Origin: Porphyromonadaceae bacterium UBA4277
GTDB lineage: Bacteria > Bacteroidota > Bacteroidia > Bacteroidales > Muribaculaceae
NCBI GenBank assembly: GCA_002395965.1
Contig: DGVT01000048.1
Coordinates: forward strand, 1 to 15,778
DNA: 15,778 bases
Direction: 5' to 3'
The translations under genes were made by a program, and so were the position numbers. The notes beneath the pieces were generated by a model. The model saw only the letters and a list, made by a program, of their open reading frames with translations. It had not been told where the DNA came from and ran no database searches. Positions 14,959 to 15,778 of the stretch are shown piece by piece. Every line of letters begins with the position of its first letter. Within the stretch, counting starts at the first letter, position 1.

Positions 14959-15778
14959 ATGAACGAAGAATTAAAAAATTCTCCAATGCCGGATTTTGAT
15001 TGGGAAGCCTATGAAAAAGGTGAAACCCAGCGTGACAAATCCTACGAGGAACTGGAAAAAACCTATGACAAGAGCCTTAGCAACTTTAAGGACAATGATG
15101 TAACCGAAGGTACCGTAATCTCGATTAACAAGCGCGAGGTGGTGGTTAACGTCGGTGCGAAGTCAGACGGCATTATTCCCTTTAACGAATTCCGCTACAA
15201 CCCCGACCTTAAGGTTGGTGACACCGTTGAGGTGTTTGTTGAGAGCCAGGAGGACAAGAAAGGTCAGCTCATTCTCTCTCACAAGAAGGCCCGTGCAGCC
15301 AAGAGCTGGGATCGCGTTAACGAAGCGCTTGAGAACGATGAGATCATCAAGGGTTACATTAAGTGCCGCACAAAGGGTGGTATGATTGTCGATGTGTTCG
15401 GCATCGAAGCCTTCCTGCCCGGTAGCCAGATTGATGTGAAGCCCATCCGCGACTACGACGTGTTTGTGGGCAAGACAATGGAATTCAAGGTTGTGAAGAT
15501 CAACCAAGAGTACCGCAATGTTGTTGTCAGCCACAAGGCTCTTATCGAGGCCGAGCTGGAACAGCAGAAGAAGGAAATCATCTCCAAGCTCGAAAAGGGT
15601 CAGGTGCTCGAGGGTACCGTCAAGAACATCACCAGCTATGGTGTGTTTATCGACCTGGGTGGCGTGGATGGTCTGATTCACATTACCGACCTGTCTTGGG
15701 GCCGCGTGAACAATCCTGCCGACGTAGTGCAGCCCGACCAGAAGCTGAATGTGGTTATTCTCGACTTCGACGACGAGA
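14959..15778 (+). CDS. rpsA: 30S ribosomal protein S1 (partial, runs off the window)
   Basis: The first 273 residues of ribosomal protein S1 are present and the frame is open at the window edge, so the C-terminal part (family length roughly 550-600 residues) is missing only because the window ends. S1 binds mRNA on the small subunit and helps start translation. An acidic N-terminal segment (1-45, starting MNEELKNSPMPDFDWEAYEK) precedes S1/OB repeats: domain 1 at about 47-113 (EGTVISINKREVVVNVGAKSDG), domain 2 at about 128-200 (GYIKCRTKGGMIVDVFGIEAFLPGSQ), and the start of domain 3 from 215 (EGTVKNITSYGVFIDLGGVDGLIH). The ATG at 14959 follows an A/T-rich leader without a Shine-Dalgarno sequence, as is usual in Bacteroidota. 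A good promoter lies upstream. Confidence 0.97.
   Translation, partial: MNEELKNSPMPDFDWEAYEKGETQRDKSYEELEKTYDKSLSNFKDNDVTEGTVISINKREVVVNVGAKSDGIIPFNEFRYNPDLKVGDTVEVFVESQEDKKGQLILSHKKARAAKSWDRVNEALENDEIIKGYIKCRTKGGMIVDVFGIEAFLPGSQIDVKPIRDYDVFVGKTMEFKVVKINQEYRNVVVSHKALIEAELEQQKKEIISKLEKGQVLEGTVKNITSYGVFIDLGGVDGLIHITDLSWGRVNNPADVVQPDQKLNVVILDFDDE

Overview
The window looks like a chromosomal segment of a Bacteroidales bacterium, possibly Muribaculaceae or Prevotellaceae (inference). The reasons are: GyrA and ribosomal protein S1 of Bacteroidota type; secreted proteins ending in type IX secretion-like C-terminal tails; PepSY-like and DUF2520 families common in this order; start codons without Shine-Dalgarno sequences; and repeated promoter elements of the Bacteroidota form TTG/TTTG - about 19-22 bases - TAnnTTTG. 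No rRNA, tRNA, CRISPR array, insertion sequence or phage gene was seen.

Layout. Positions 38-2263 (minus) encode a large cytosolic TPR protein. A small PspC-domain membrane protein (2429-2617, plus) runs tail to tail into a two-gene minus-strand operon: a hotdog thioesterase with a fluoroacetyl-CoA-thioesterase-like catalytic triad (3729-4106) followed by a secreted class C beta-lactamase-like serine hydrolase (2614-3732). A 348-base intergenic region then leads to gyrA (4455-7010) and, probably in the same transcript, a secreted TPR protein (7124-8269), closed by a strong terminator. An unidentified secreted protein (8492-9166, minus) shares an interleaved divergent promoter region with a three-gene plus-strand operon: DUF2520 Rossmann protein, KdsC-like HAD phosphatase and PepSY-like exported protein (9252-11056). 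A perfectly symmetrical terminator separates that operon from two consecutive minus-strand genes for large exported proteins with type IX-like tails (11186-12877 and 13178-14716). Each of these has its own promoter and terminator, and the second has a degenerate 11-bp tandem repeat between its stop codon and its terminator. The window ends inside rpsA (14959 onward, plus).

Most genes are housekeeping (DNA supercoiling, translation, possible Kdo/LPS supply) or envelope and secreted functions. I found no clear new defence or mobile system. The items most worth a second look are the paired secreted propeller-like proteins, the tandem repeat in a 3' untranslated region, the interleaved divergent promoters, and the FlK-like thioesterase coupled to a secreted serine hydrolase.
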